Below, piece by piece: positions 53,952-63,433 of a stretch of DNA of 64,000 nucleotides (position 1 is the stretch's first letter; every line of letters starts with the position of its first letter). Where the stretch lies: positions 52,266 through 116,265 of the forward strand of contig NZ_SWCN01000019.1 of the NCBI RefSeq assembly GCF_005116575.1, read 5' to 3'. The stretch is from Desulforhopalus sp. IMCC35007. GTDB lineage: Bacteria > Desulfobacterota > Desulfobulbia > Desulfobulbales > Desulfocapsaceae. The notes under the pieces were generated by a model. It made no database searches, was not told the origin of the DNA, and saw nothing but the letters and a program-made list of their open reading frames with translations. Made by a program: the position numbers and the translations under genes.

Positions 53952-55877
53952 TTACTGTTCATACATAACCTTGCCGGCGTCTCTGAGGTTGTAACCGCCG
54001 AGAGCCATGATCATATTTTTAAAGCCATCATCGTTTCGGATAAGATCAAGCAGACAGCAGATCTTGTATTCTTCAAGAAAAGACGTGGGGATAATAAGAT
54101 CGTAACGCTCTTCTGCTATGGGAACAAAATCAAGGTCAAGAGCATTGGCTGCCGCGCGAATGCCAAGGCCTGTATCGACGCTGCCATTGGCCACTGCGGC
54201 GGCAATGCTCATATGGGTGTACTCTTCGTGACCATATCCGGGGATGTCCTGGGGGTCGATTCCTTCGTCACGCAGTACCTTATCGGTGAGCAGTCTGGTT
54301 CCTGCCCCGTTTTGTCTATTGATAAAAACGAGCCTGTTATCGCGAATATCTTTGAATGTTTTGATGTTTTTGGGGTTACCCTTTGGTACGATAAAGCCCT
54401 GTTCCCTGTAACAGAGATTTATAAGTTGCAAAGGAATATCTTTTAGAAAACGCTGAATAAAACTGATGTTGTACTCCCCGGTTTCTTCGTCGAGAAGATG
54501 GCTGCCGGCGACATGTGCTTCACCTCGTTTTATGGCCATAATGCCACCCATTGAACCAACATGGGCTGAGGAAATACGAACCATGGGGCGTTTTTTATAG
54601 AGCTGGTTGGCAAGCAAATCAAGGATGTTGTCGTGGCTGCCGATACAGACGAGGGTCGCATCAACTTCAGTCTGTGAGCGGAGTAGCTCTATTTCCACCT
54701 GTTCGCCTGCGCCGATTCCTTCCTTGCCTGCTTCAATGGTGAGCAGACCGTCGGCGCGAACGAGCGACATGACAGCGCCTGCACCTTTGCCCGATGGGGT
54801 TGCCATAAGGTTGTTGCCAACCCGGCCAAGGGTGATTCTAACGAATTGATCAACTCCCATGGAGGAGTGGATTGGGCGGGAGAGCGTGGCGCTGACCATT
54901 TCTTTTGGAGGCTCTCCCTGGCCGAGATACCTTGAAAGAACTTCGCGGATAAAAATTCTCATGGTGAGCAGGGCTGAAACCGGATAGCCCGGAAGACCAA
55001 TTACCGGGGTGTTTCCAATCATGGCAAGTATCACCGGTTTTCCAGGCTTGATAGCCACACCATGGACGATGACTGTACCGACTTCGGCAAGTACCTTGGC
55101 GCTAAAATCGCGGGTTCCTGCGGAGGCTCCGGCGTTGAGAACGACCAGATCATTTTCGGCTGCCGCCTGCAGGAGATGTTTTTTCAAGAGTTCAGGATCA
55201 TCCATAACCGGAAGACCGCGGGATGTATCTGCTCCCCATTCGTTGAGGTAGCCTGCGAGGATCCGAGAATTAAACTCGATAATCTGTCCGGGAGCAGGGA
55301 CCTGTCCAGGCTGAATGAGCTCGCTGCCCGTTGGGATAACGTGGGCTTTAGGGCGCTTTTTAACTTTTACTTTGGTCACCCCGGTTGCAAGCATGGCTCC
55401 CTGGTCAATAGGGCGAATTGTATGGCCTTCAGGGATGATCAGTTCCGTTGAGACGATGTCTTCTCCGATGGTTCTGACGTGCTGCCAGGGTGTTGCGGGA
55501 GCGTGGATCTCTACCTTATCCGGGGCCACCTGATGCACCTCTTCTATCATCACCACCGCATTAAACCTGTCGGGTATGGCGTTGCCCGTGTTGACTGGAG
55601 CATATTGGTCTGCAGTAAGACAAAGAGGTGCTGCCTCACTTGCTCCGGCCAGGTCCTTGAAGTGAACGGCAATACCGTCCATGGCTGCGGCGTTATAGGA
55701 TGGCGATGAGCGTCTGGCAATGACCGGTTCCGCGGTCAGGCGACCGAGACTGTCATCCACTGCGATTTCCTCAACGGTGTTGCTGGTGAAAAAACCCTGT
55801 TCCTGCAGAGCGGAAAGCCATAATTGCCTTGCCTCTTTAAGTGGCTTATTACTCACATATACGTTTCGTGTGCTCAT
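53952..55877 (-). CDS. MoeA fused to a periplasmic-binding-protein-like domain
   Basis: A 641-aa fusion. Residues 1-410 are MoeA: SPSYNAAAMDGIAVHF, the NTGNAIPDRFNAVVMIE block, IPTGSELIQPGQ, LNAGASAGTRDF and GLPGYPVSALLTM. They insert molybdate or tungstate into adenylated molybdopterin. Residues 420-641 resemble the PBP-like/LysR substrate-binding domain that is often fused to MoeA, with VRISSAHVGSMGGIMAIKRG and NRQNGAGTRLLTDKVL. That domain may bind the metal oxyanion, which is inference. It overlaps the downstream-translated moeA stop by 4 bp. Confidence 0.92.
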   Translation of the reverse strand: MSTRNVYVSNKPLKEARQLWLSALQEQGFFTSNTVEEIAVDDSLGRLTAEPVIARRSSPSYNAAAMDGIAVHFKDLAGASEAAPLCLTADQYAPVNTGNAIPDRFNAVVMIEEVHQVAPDKVEIHAPATPWQHVRTIGEDIVSTELIIPEGHTIRPIDQGAMLATGVTKVKVKKRPKAHVIPTGSELIQPGQVPAPGQIIEFNSRILAGYLNEWGADTSRGLPVMDDPELLKKHLLQAAAENDLVVLNAGASAGTRDFSAKVLAEVGTVIVHGVAIKPGKPVILAMIGNTPVIGLPGYPVSALLTMRIFIREVLSRYLGQGEPPKEMVSATLSRPIHSSMGVDQFVRITLGRVGNNLMATPSGKGAGAVMSLVRADGLLTIEAGKEGIGAGEQVEIELLRSQTEVDATLVCIGSHDNILDLLANQLYKKRPMVRISSAHVGSMGGIMAIKRGEAHVAGSHLLDEETGEYNISFIQRFLKDIPLQLINLCYREQGFIVPKGNPKNIKTFKDIRDNRLVFINRQNGAGTRLLTDKVLRDEGIDPQDIPGYGHEEYTHMSIAAAVANGSVDTGLGIRAAANALDLDFVPIAEERYDLIIPTSFLEEYKICCLLDLIRNDDGFKNMIMALGGYNLRDAGKVMYEQ

Positions 55878-57145
55878 TTATATAGTGTTACCTTAACGAT
55901 TGAATTTTCAGAAATTCCCTGGCTGTCCTCATCAATGAGAAAGAAACCGTCGGCCTTTGAAAGGGTGGAGATTGACCCGGATTTCCCCATAACAGGGTCT
56001 GCAGTGACAGCGGAATCTTTTTGTTTGAGTTTTACCCGGATAACATCAAGACGTCCGGCAGCGGAGTTAATATTTCGATTCAGTTTTGCTTCGATAGTAT
56101 GCACGGAAAATTCATTTTCAGGGACAAGCCCGGAAAGCCTTTCAATTGCAGGCTTTATGAAAAAATCAAAGCAGACCACTGCGGAGACAGGGTGCCCCGG
56201 CAGGCCAAAAATCGGAGTTGTGCCACTCATCCCTATGATAACAGGTTTTCCCGGCTTGAGTTTGACCCCATGGACAAGGATTCCGGGAGGGCCGAGTTCT
56301 TCAATGATCTGTTCACCAAGATCGCGGACGCCGACCGAACTGCCTCCAGAAAAGAGGACGATATCATTTTCGGCAATGGCCGCTTTGACTGCCGAAAGAA
56401 AAATATCCTTTTGATCGGAGACAATACCGTAATCAACAAAGATGCCCCCCGCCTGACGGACAAGTCCTGAAAGCGTCAAGGTGTTGATGTTGCGAATCTG
56501 CCCAGGGGCGGGCTTATCTTTGTGATCGATTATCTCATCACCTGTGGACAGTATCCCGACCCGTATCTTTTTTGTCACCTTGACTGTTTTGGCCCCAATT
56601 GCTGCAAGCATGCCGATATCCTGCGGTCTCAGGCGTCTGCCGCGTGGCAAGGCCTGGCCACCGGCTGCAATATCTTCACCTTTCTGGACAAGGTTGGTTC
56701 CGGCCCCAACACTTTTGACGACTTCGAGCATGGTGTCATCAACGGGAACGGTATGTTCCAGCATTACCACGCTGTCTGCGCCGGCCGGACACAGGCCTCC
56801 TGTGGGTATTTTATGGCAGCAGCCCTTTTTCACCTCGCCGGCGGGTGCCTTGCCCATGAGTACCTCACCTGTAATGTTGAGGTAGCATGGCATGGCTTCA
56901 CTTGCTCCGAAAGTGTCTCCTGCCCGCACTGCAAAGCCATCCATGGTTGATCGTGGATGGGCCGGAAGATCCTCGCCTGAGAAAACGGGTTCGGCGAGAA
57001 CGCGATCAAAGGCTTCGCAAAGAGGAAGATCTTCTGTCTGGATGCTAATTACTGCCAGCTGGTTCTCCAGTATCTGCTGAGCTTTGGCCACGGTACAGAG
57101 AATGCTGCGACCGAGCATATCCTTTGTTTGTGTGATATCAGTCAT
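55874..57145 (-). CDS. moeA: Molybdopterin molybdenumtransferase MoeA
   Basis: A 423-aa standard MoeA. Motifs are HPRSTMDGFAVRAGD, ICHKIPTGGLCPAGADSVVM-like (CCHKIPTGG), ILSTGDEIIDHKDKPAPGQI, VLFSGGSSVGVRDLGEQII, and FGLPGHPVSAVVCFDFF. It ligates molybdate or tungstate to molybdopterin. Presence of two MoeA proteins in one operon may reflect division of labour between molybdenum and tungsten, as proposed for other tungsten users. That is inference here. Confidence 0.95.
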   Translation of the reverse strand: MTDITQTKDMLGRSILCTVAKAQQILENQLAVISIQTEDLPLCEAFDRVLAEPVFSGEDLPAHPRSTMDGFAVRAGDTFGASEAMPCYLNITGEVLMGKAPAGEVKKGCCHKIPTGGLCPAGADSVVMLEHTVPVDDTMLEVVKSVGAGTNLVQKGEDIAAGGQALPRGRRLRPQDIGMLAAIGAKTVKVTKKIRVGILSTGDEIIDHKDKPAPGQIRNINTLTLSGLVRQAGGIFVDYGIVSDQKDIFLSAVKAAIAENDIVLFSGGSSVGVRDLGEQIIEELGPPGILVHGVKLKPGKPVIIGMSGTTPIFGLPGHPVSAVVCFDFFIKPAIERLSGLVPENEFSVHTIEAKLNRNINSAAGRLDVIRVKLKQKDSAVTADPVMGKSGSISTLSKADGFFLIDEDSQGISENSIVKVTLYK

Positions 57146-57743
57146 TTGATGTGATGATTTTGAGATTTATTGTCTGACAGCCAGCAAGACTGTCAGAGAG
57201 GTTTGTAAGAGGAACGGTGTTTTTATCTATCTCAATATCAGTAATATTTTCACAAAGTCCAGAGCGCTTTGAGAGAAAAGTCAAAAGCTTTGGGGTGCTC
57301 AGTTCTATACCGGTTTGTAAAAGATCCTCTCCACGTTCTTTGGCTATGGAGTTGAAAAGTTTGAGGGTAACTGTCAGGGTGTTCTCTTCACGGTCGGTTT
57401 GAGGCTGTACTGCTGTTCGGGTACGCAGAGCAGCGTGGATACTGTTTTTTCTGAAAATTGCTCCGGCAAGGCCAGGCATAGCGGCCGAAAGAGCGAGGAC
57501 CGGATGTTCTCCGGTTATGTGCAAGTTCAGGTCATCTACAGGGGTTCCGTTGAGAAAAATGGTTTCGATGGTAGCCTGAATGTATTCAGGACTGAAACCT
57601 GGAAGCTGACAAAGGAAAAAGCCTATCTCTGTATTCATGGGAGTCTTTATCTCTACACCTGCTTGTAATACAGTTGTGAAAAGATGAAGCGAGTCTGGCT
57701 GAACAGTCAAGGTGACACTTTTTAGAGGGTGTTGCTCTTTCAT
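57138..57743 (-). CDS. Uncharacterised protein heading the moeA/aor cluster
   Basis: A 201-aa cytoplasmic protein with no signal or membrane segment. I do not recognise it. The N-terminal half (SVTLTVQPDSLHLFTTVLQA and FLCQLPGFSPEYIQATIETI) is alpha/beta. The C-terminal half (LTVTLKLFNSIAKERGEDLL) begins with a strand pattern faintly like MoaD (VKLFAYF). It overlaps moeA by 8 bp and is first in the transcript, so it probably serves the same cofactor or enzyme pathway. The function is open. Confidence 0.65.
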   Translation of the reverse strand: MKEQHPLKSVTLTVQPDSLHLFTTVLQAGVEIKTPMNTEIGFFLCQLPGFSPEYIQATIETIFLNGTPVDDLNLHITGEHPVLALSAAMPGLAGAIFRKNSIHAALRTRTAVQPQTDREENTLTVTLKLFNSIAKERGEDLLQTGIELSTPKLLTFLSKRSGLCENITDIEIDKNTVPLTNLSDSLAGCQTINLKIITSND

Positions 57744-57912
57744 TTTGAAAGCTTATCATGTAAATGTCATTTCTGCGGTCTGGCTGCTGAGTATATTGCC
57801 TCAAAGCCAGATTCTTAGTCAAATGTTATGCCAATATATCTACAACGAATTGCATCTTAACGATATAAAAAAATGCAATATTTTTACTTAAAATACCCTA
57901 GAGGAACAAATA

Positions 57913-59547
57913 ATGACACTTGGACCACTGAAGGTAAGTATAGGATATCAACAGTTTAATGGGCCGGTTGTAGCTGTTGTGATGGATGGTGTGGGCTTGG
58001 GCTCAATGGATGAGCGGGATGGAGTGTTCATGGCCTACACCCCGGTGCTGGACCGACTATTAACAGAACCGCTGATGGTAAAACTGAAAGCCCATGGCAC
58101 CGCAGTCGGGCTACCGTCCGATGGTGATATGGGGAATTCTGAAGTCGGACACAACGCTCTTGGTGCTGGTAGAGTTTTTGCCCAAGGTGCCCAGCTGGTC
58201 AATGATGCCCTTGCTTCGGGGGCTGTTTTTCAGACACCGGTTTGGGAGGAACTGAAAAGACGAGGGCTGGAAGGGGGGACGCTTCATTTCATTGGCTTGC
58301 TGTCCGATGGCAATGTACACAGCAATATTGCCCAGTTATTTTTGCTGCTCGAGCAATGTGCCAAAGAAAATCTACCGAAGGTCCGTCTCCATGTCCTCCT
58401 TGATGGCCGAGATGTAGAGCAGAAAAGCGCGCTGATTTATATAAAGGCTCTTGAGGAAAAAATTGCAGGATTTGGAGCAGCATGCGATTACAAAATTGCT
58501 TCCGGTGGTGGACGAATGATAACGACCATGGATCGGTATAACGCCAACTGGAGTGTGGTGGAAAGAGGCTGGAAGGCCCACGTATTAGGGGTTGGTCGGA
58601 AATTTTCATCGGCGGCTGAAGCGGTACAGACCTATTACAGCGAAGATCCGGAGATGACCGACCAGTACATGGAAAGTTTTGTAATCGAGGGTGACAATGG
58701 GCCTGTCGGCACTGTAGAAGATGGCGATGGTGTCGTCCTTTTCAACTTTCGTGGTGATCGGGCAATCGAAATCTCCAGGGCCTTTGAGGAAGATGATTTC
58801 GATGCATTTGATCGAGTGAGAAAGCCAGATGTTTTTTACGCTGGGATGATGCAATATGATGGAGACGCACTCATTCCAAAACAATATCTGGTACAACCAC
58901 CGGCCATTGATAATACACTGGGCGAGTATTTATGTGCGAGCAAGGTCCGCTCCTATGCGATTGCCGAGACCCAGAAATTTGGCCATGTGACATATTTCTG
59001 GAATGGTAACAAAAGCGGCTATATCGATGAGGAACTTGAGAAATATGAAGAGATCCTGTCAGACAGGATAGCCTTTGATCTGAAACCATGGATGAAGGCC
59101 GGGGAGGTTACAGATAAGGTCGTTGATGCCATAAATGGCGGTGACTTCAAGTTTATTCGCCTCAACCTTGCCAATGGTGATATGGTGGGGCATACTGGAG
59201 TTGAGGCGTCGGTTCGGGTTGCCGTTGAAACCGTGGATATCTGCCTGAAACGTATTGAGTCTGCAGTGAAAAAAGCAGGCGGTATTTTTGTTGTTACGGC
59301 GGATCATGGCAATGCAGACTGTATGTGGAACGAAAAAAATGGAACCAAAAACCCGATGGTGGCACATACCCTCAATCCTGTGCCTTTTATAGTGAAGGAT
59401 TATAGTGGAGCGAACAGCTTTACAATCAATAATACTGTGGAAACCCCAGGACTTGCCAATGTAGCGGCAACACTTTGTACCCTGCTTGGCTTTGAGCCAC
59501 CTGAAGATTATGAACCATCTCTTTTGCAACTGCAAAAATCTAAATAA
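57913..59547 (+). CDS. gpmI: 2,3-bisphosphoglycerate-independent phosphoglycerate mutase
   Basis: A two-manganese alkaline-phosphatase-fold enzyme that interconverts 3- and 2-phosphoglycerate. Metal and active-site motifs are VMDGVGLG, the phosphoserine site SDGDMGNSEVGHNALGAG, LDGRDV, RGDRAIEISRAF, DMVGHTG and TADHGNAD. Length of 544 aa is slightly longer than the usual 510-520. ATG 57913 has GAGGAAC upstream. darP follows after 11 bp. Confidence 0.96.
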   Translation: MTLGPLKVSIGYQQFNGPVVAVVMDGVGLGSMDERDGVFMAYTPVLDRLLTEPLMVKLKAHGTAVGLPSDGDMGNSEVGHNALGAGRVFAQGAQLVNDALASGAVFQTPVWEELKRRGLEGGTLHFIGLLSDGNVHSNIAQLFLLLEQCAKENLPKVRLHVLLDGRDVEQKSALIYIKALEEKIAGFGAACDYKIASGGGRMITTMDRYNANWSVVERGWKAHVLGVGRKFSSAAEAVQTYYSEDPEMTDQYMESFVIEGDNGPVGTVEDGDGVVLFNFRGDRAIEISRAFEEDDFDAFDRVRKPDVFYAGMMQYDGDALIPKQYLVQPPAIDNTLGEYLCASKVRSYAIAETQKFGHVTYFWNGNKSGYIDEELEKYEEILSDRIAFDLKPWMKAGEVTDKVVDAINGGDFKFIRLNLANGDMVGHTGVEASVRVAVETVDICLKRIESAVKKAGGIFVVTADHGNADCMWNEKNGTKNPMVAHTLNPVPFIVKDYSGANSFTINNTVETPGLANVAATLCTLLGFEPPEDYEPSLLQLQKSK

Positions 59548-59558
59548 ACTGGAGATAA

Positions 59559-60110
59559 ATGTCTGAAAGAATAAGTAAGTCTGAAATGAAGAGACGTTTC
59601 AAGCAGGAGGAGGAGGCGGCCATGGAGCTCGCTCTTCTTTCCGATAAAGATCTGAAAAAGCTGGAAGTGAGTGAAGATCTGAAAAAAGAAATTCTTCAAT
59701 GTCGCACGGTAAAAGGCGGGTCCAGGAAGCGTCAGGTAAAGTATATGGCCAAGCTGATGCGGGAAGAATCCGTAGATGATATCCTGGATTTTCTTGCCGC
59801 AAGAAAAGGCTCTAAACTCAAAGATAATAAGCTCCATCATGAAGCAGAACGTCTACGGGACGCAATAATTACAGAGGCGATTGAGCAGCAGCAACTCTGT
59901 CTGCAGGCGAACCTGCCATGGGAGCCGGACTGGGATGGAGAACTGATTGACGCATTGGTTGAGAGATATTCAATCGATAGTGGTGATCTGCGGCGAACTG
60001 TTCACCAGTATGTAAAGACCAGATTTCATAATCTCTACAAGGAAGTATTTCGTATTGTAAAGGCGGCGTTGGAAAAAGATCAGTTGCTCTCAGACAGTGA
60101 ACTTCAATAA
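59559..60110 (+). CDS. darP: Ribosome biogenesis factor DarP (YjgA, DUF615)
   Basis: A 183-aa basic and acidic helical protein. The N-terminus KSEMKRRFKQEEEAAMELALL and the core SRKRQVKYMAKLMREE match DUF615/YjgA, a late 50S assembly factor in proteobacteria. The C-terminal half (DWDGELIDALVERYSIDSGD, LRRTVHQYVK) follows the family layout. It is translated after gpmI from the same transcript. Its presence outside Beta- and Gammaproteobacteria is worth noting. Confidence 0.85.
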   Translation: MSERISKSEMKRRFKQEEEAAMELALLSDKDLKKLEVSEDLKKEILQCRTVKGGSRKRQVKYMAKLMREESVDDILDFLAARKGSKLKDNKLHHEAERLRDAIITEAIEQQQLCLQANLPWEPDWDGELIDALVERYSIDSGDLRRTVHQYVKTRFHNLYKEVFRIVKAALEKDQLLSDSELQ

Positions 60111-60452
60111 TTTGTGGGGTTGAGGTATTGCAGTTGCGCCATGAGGGTAACATGCAGTAACAATTTTTTTGCTCCATTCCTCTTGTAGGTAATGGAGCAA
60201 ACTGCCTGAAGCGCTTCAGGTTTTCCTGAGGTGTTCCGAAAGTGAATGAAAAACGAGAAACAACCTGTTTTTAGTGGTGAGACTCCTTTCTTTTAAGCTG
60301 TTTATTGCGGTGTTCGCTAACGCACATCACCTTTTCATCTGCTCATTGATTTTTTCAATTAAATATTGGAAATAGGTGTTTTCCCTTAAAATGTGCTAAA
60401 CTATGGAAGTTGGCCTGAGGGTATTCATCTACAAAACAATTTCTGGTGAAAT
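60111..60452. other. Intergenic stretch with a short palindrome
   Basis: About 340 bp. A palindrome CCTGAAGCGCTTCAGG at 60205-60220, followed by four T, may terminate the gpmI-darP transcript weakly. A further inverted repeat (TTGCTCCATT with AATGGAGCAA, about 60168-60200) precedes it. No gene is seen. Confidence 0.4.
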
Positions 60453-62390
60453 ATGGGTTTACGTCGTTTCAAAAGTGAGAGCAGACTGTATTATGTCAGC
60501 CTTTTTGCTCTCTTTGGTCTGGCCATTGCCTTGTGTACGGCATTTCTGAATTATCGTGTAGAACTCGTTTCTCTCGACGCCAAGCTCAGTCAAAATGCAG
60601 AAGTGGTTTTTGATCTTAAGATTAAGGAATTTGATAATTTTAATGCTGGGCTGGAGGAAATTGTCGGGTCGCTTCGTGACAGTTCTTTTCTCTATAACTA
60701 CTTAGTAGACCCATCACCTGCAAATTATGACAGTCTTGCTGCCTGTATACTCACCATAGCCAATAGCCACCTGTCTCTGATGCAGGTTCGTTATCTTGAT
60801 GAAAATGGATTGGAACGGGTCAGGGTTGACTGGATGGTGGGAGATAAACGGGCTCATCTGATTGAGCAGGACCTTCTGCAGGACAAAAGTAACCGCTATT
60901 ATTTTCAAGAGTCGTCTCAGGTTCCTCCCTTTCATTACTGGTATTCAAATCTTGACCTTAATGTGGAACGGGGCACAATTGAAATCCCTGAAAAACCCGT
61001 TCTTAGAATCGCTTCTCCTGTCTACATCAATCAACAGTTTCGGGGTATCGTAATTGTGAATGTGCGGATGAAAGAATTTCTGAACAGATTTCTCAATAAT
61101 GGGGTTTTTCATCTTAGCCTGATAGATAAAGATGGATATTTTCTCATAAGCCATGATGAGGAGAAATCCTGGTCGAGATACCGTGAAACGGGATATCAGA
61201 TCGGAAACGTCTATCCAGAGCAGGCAAATAAGATTCTCCACTATAGTGGGGACGGTGGACTGAAGAAAATCGGCAATATTTTTACAGGCTCTTTCGGTGA
61301 CCTGTTGAGCAAGGATGGTGCTGTTTTATTGATGGTTGCAGACGAGGGTACTGTAAACATCATGCGAGAAGAAAGACAGAAAGCAGCGGTATTTATTGTG
61401 GCAATCATTGTTCTGCTTTCTATACCTCTGGCGGTGCTTATCTCAAGAGGACCGGCCCGGCTCCATAAGAAAATTTCCAGCCAGAATAGAAAATTGACCG
61501 AATCCATTGAACTGATTGACAAGAATATTCACAGAGCGAGTCTGGATCTGCAGAGAAATTTTCAGGAAGTCAGCAGTGCCCTGGCGACGAGTCTGGGCGG
61601 TTCTAAGGCGAGTTTTGTCGGCGTTCAATATAGTCAATTGTACTGTACATTGCAGCCAAAAGGATATTACGACAGGGTTTGGGAGGCCGTAGAACGTGAC
61701 GGAAGCTGGTCCGGGGAATTACAGCATGCAAAGGGTAATGGTGAGTGTTACTGGGCGGATACCGTAGTTTTACCGAAAAAAAACGAAGACGGAATTTTGG
61801 TTGGTTATTCATTAATTTATCAGGATATTACCGATAAGAAGCGAATTGAAGAGCTTTCTGTACGGGACGAGTTGACCGGCCTGTATAACCGTCGTTTTTT
61901 TAATGCGGTCATCAGTAAAGAACTGAGCCAGGCACAGCGGGACAAAGGTGTCATTGTCTTTGCCATGATGGACCTGGATTTTTTTAAACAATATAACGAT
62001 AATTATGGTCATCAGCAGGGAGATGTCGTCCTGAAACAGGTGTCGGCTGCTATCAGTTCAAAACTCACCAGAGGCAGTGACTACTGCTTCAGACTCGGGG
62101 GAGAGGAGTTTGGTCTTCTTTTTACCGAAAAGGACAACGAGAGAACGTTTGACTTTGTGGATTCTATTCGCCGGGCGGTGGAGGAGGTGGCCATTGAACA
62201 TAAATGGAGTTCTGTATCAGGTGTTGTGACAGTCTCAATAGGGGTGGTTGTTATTGGCCCTCTTCCGGGAGTGACGGTTGATCAGGTGTACAAAGGTGCA
62301 GACGAGGCACTCTATGCCGCGAAAAATGAAGGAAGAAACTGTGTTGTTCTTCGCAGGTTTGGGTCAGATAAAAATGAAACAGAAGGTTAA
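60453..62390 (+). CDS. Membrane diguanylate cyclase with periplasmic sensor and PAS domain
   Basis: A 645-aa protein. A first membrane helix (residues 11-29), a periplasmic Cache-like sensor (about 40-300), and a second helix (VFIVAIIVLLSIPLAVLI, about 310-328) are followed by a coiled linker. A PAS/PAC domain comes next (SWSGELQHAKGNGECYWADT, YQDITDKKRIEEL). The GGDEF domain carries DELTGLYNRRFF and the active GGEEF at 549-553. The inhibitory I-site R540-x-x-D543 lies five residues before it, so product feedback is expected. It makes c-di-GMP in response to an unknown periplasmic ligand. A small coiled-coil gene follows 8 bp later. Confidence 0.93.
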   Translation: MGLRRFKSESRLYYVSLFALFGLAIALCTAFLNYRVELVSLDAKLSQNAEVVFDLKIKEFDNFNAGLEEIVGSLRDSSFLYNYLVDPSPANYDSLAACILTIANSHLSLMQVRYLDENGLERVRVDWMVGDKRAHLIEQDLLQDKSNRYYFQESSQVPPFHYWYSNLDLNVERGTIEIPEKPVLRIASPVYINQQFRGIVIVNVRMKEFLNRFLNNGVFHLSLIDKDGYFLISHDEEKSWSRYRETGYQIGNVYPEQANKILHYSGDGGLKKIGNIFTGSFGDLLSKDGAVLLMVADEGTVNIMREERQKAAVFIVAIIVLLSIPLAVLISRGPARLHKKISSQNRKLTESIELIDKNIHRASLDLQRNFQEVSSALATSLGGSKASFVGVQYSQLYCTLQPKGYYDRVWEAVERDGSWSGELQHAKGNGECYWADTVVLPKKNEDGILVGYSLIYQDITDKKRIEELSVRDELTGLYNRRFFNAVISKELSQAQRDKGVIVFAMMDLDFFKQYNDNYGHQQGDVVLKQVSAAISSKLTRGSDYCFRLGGEEFGLLFTEKDNERTFDFVDSIRRAVEEVAIEHKWSSVSGVVTVSIGVVVIGPLPGVTVDQVYKGADEALYAAKNEGRNCVVLRRFGSDKNETEG

Positions 62391-62398
62391 GGTAAGAA

Positions 62399-62623
62399 AT
62401 GTCGATCCGTTTAATGGCAAAAGACCTCTATGCAGCTCAGCAGAATGTGGATCAGTTAGAGAAAAAAATGGCAGAGAGTTCCACTGCTGAACTTTTAGAG
62501 CTCTCAGGAGAACTGAAGCTTGCCCTGAAAGAGCGGGACATGCTTCGGAGAATGTTGGATGGGGAAAAGGAATCCGGGAAATTCCGTCAAAAATTTGAAG
62601 GTTTTGGGCGAACCAAAAAATAG
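62399..62623 (+). CDS. Small coiled-coil protein downstream of the diguanylate cyclase
   Basis: A 74-aa hydrophilic protein. Residues 10-60 form a strong heptad-like helix (AAQQNVDQLEKKMAESSTAE and LKLALKERDMLRRMLDGEKE). It starts 8 bp after the cyclase stop with AGGTAAG upstream. I do not recognise the family. A structural or regulatory partner of the cyclase is possible from coupling only. Confidence 0.65.
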   Translation: MSIRLMAKDLYAAQQNVDQLEKKMAESSTAELLELSGELKLALKERDMLRRMLDGEKESGKFRQKFEGFGRTKK

Positions 62624-62683
62624 GGTACATCTTTTGACGGAGTCTGCTTCTGGTGATCGAAAGAAAGCTCTGCAGCTCCCTGT

Positions 62684-63433
62684 TTAACGCACTTCATCAC
62701 TGTCCACGTAGGCGTAGGCACTGTGTTTGTGGATGGACTCAAAACTTTCAACACTTGCAGAAAACCAATTGATATCGGGATGTTCTAGGGCAAGAACGGC
62801 GACCTTCCGTACAACGTCTTCAACAAACATTGGATTATTATAGGCTTTTTCTGTGACATATTTTTCATCAGGACGTTTTAAGAGCGCGTAAACCTCGCAG
62901 GATGCCGATTGTTCCACGAGTTCTATGAGGTCTTCAACCCAGATGAAATTATGGAAAGTGACATTAAGAGTTACTTCACCCCGCTGATTGTGAGCCCCGC
63001 CTGAACTGATCTCCTTTGAGCAGGGGCAGAGAGTGGTTACCGGTACACGGACTGACAGTATAAAACCGTCATTGTCACCGATGCCGCCAGAGAATGTGCA
63101 GTCATATTCCATGAGACTGTGGGTGTCGCTAACGGGGGCTTTTTTATCGATGAAATAGGGAAAGCTCATCTCCAGACGGACGCTTTTCGCCTGTAATTGT
63201 TTTTGTAATTTGGGCAATATCGAGGAGAAACTGGCGACAGAGAGTTCGTCTAAATGTTCCTGAAGTATCGAAGTGAAGATATCGGCGCAGTTGTGAGTGC
63301 TTTTCTCAGAAAGGTTTGCCTGCATAGAAATGGTGGCAATAGTGTTTTGCAGCCCGCCTCCCTTTTCTTTAACCCGAATCGGAGTTTTAAGATTTTTTAA
63401 CCCAACAGTTTGGATATACATAGGTCTATTCAC
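62684..63433 (-). CDS. folE2: GTP cyclohydrolase FolE2 (type IB)
   Basis: This metal-dependent GTP cyclohydrolase makes dihydroneopterin triphosphate for folate. The type IB active-site cysteine is in TTLCPCSKEISSGGAHNQRG. The N-terminal VGLKNLKTPIRV and the C-terminal LEHPDINWFSASVESFESIH are family features. Length of 249 aa is normal. FolE2 can work with metals other than zinc and is often used under zinc limitation. No Zur site was recognised here. The upstream frame on the same strand (63435-63761) looks non-coding. Confidence 0.93.
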   Translation of the reverse strand: MNRPMYIQTVGLKNLKTPIRVKEKGGGLQNTIATISMQANLSEKSTHNCADIFTSILQEHLDELSVASFSSILPKLQKQLQAKSVRLEMSFPYFIDKKAPVSDTHSLMEYDCTFSGGIGDNDGFILSVRVPVTTLCPCSKEISSGGAHNQRGEVTLNVTFHNFIWVEDLIELVEQSASCEVYALLKRPDEKYVTEKAYNNPMFVEDVVRKVAVLALEHPDINWFSASVESFESIHKHSAYAYVDSDEVR

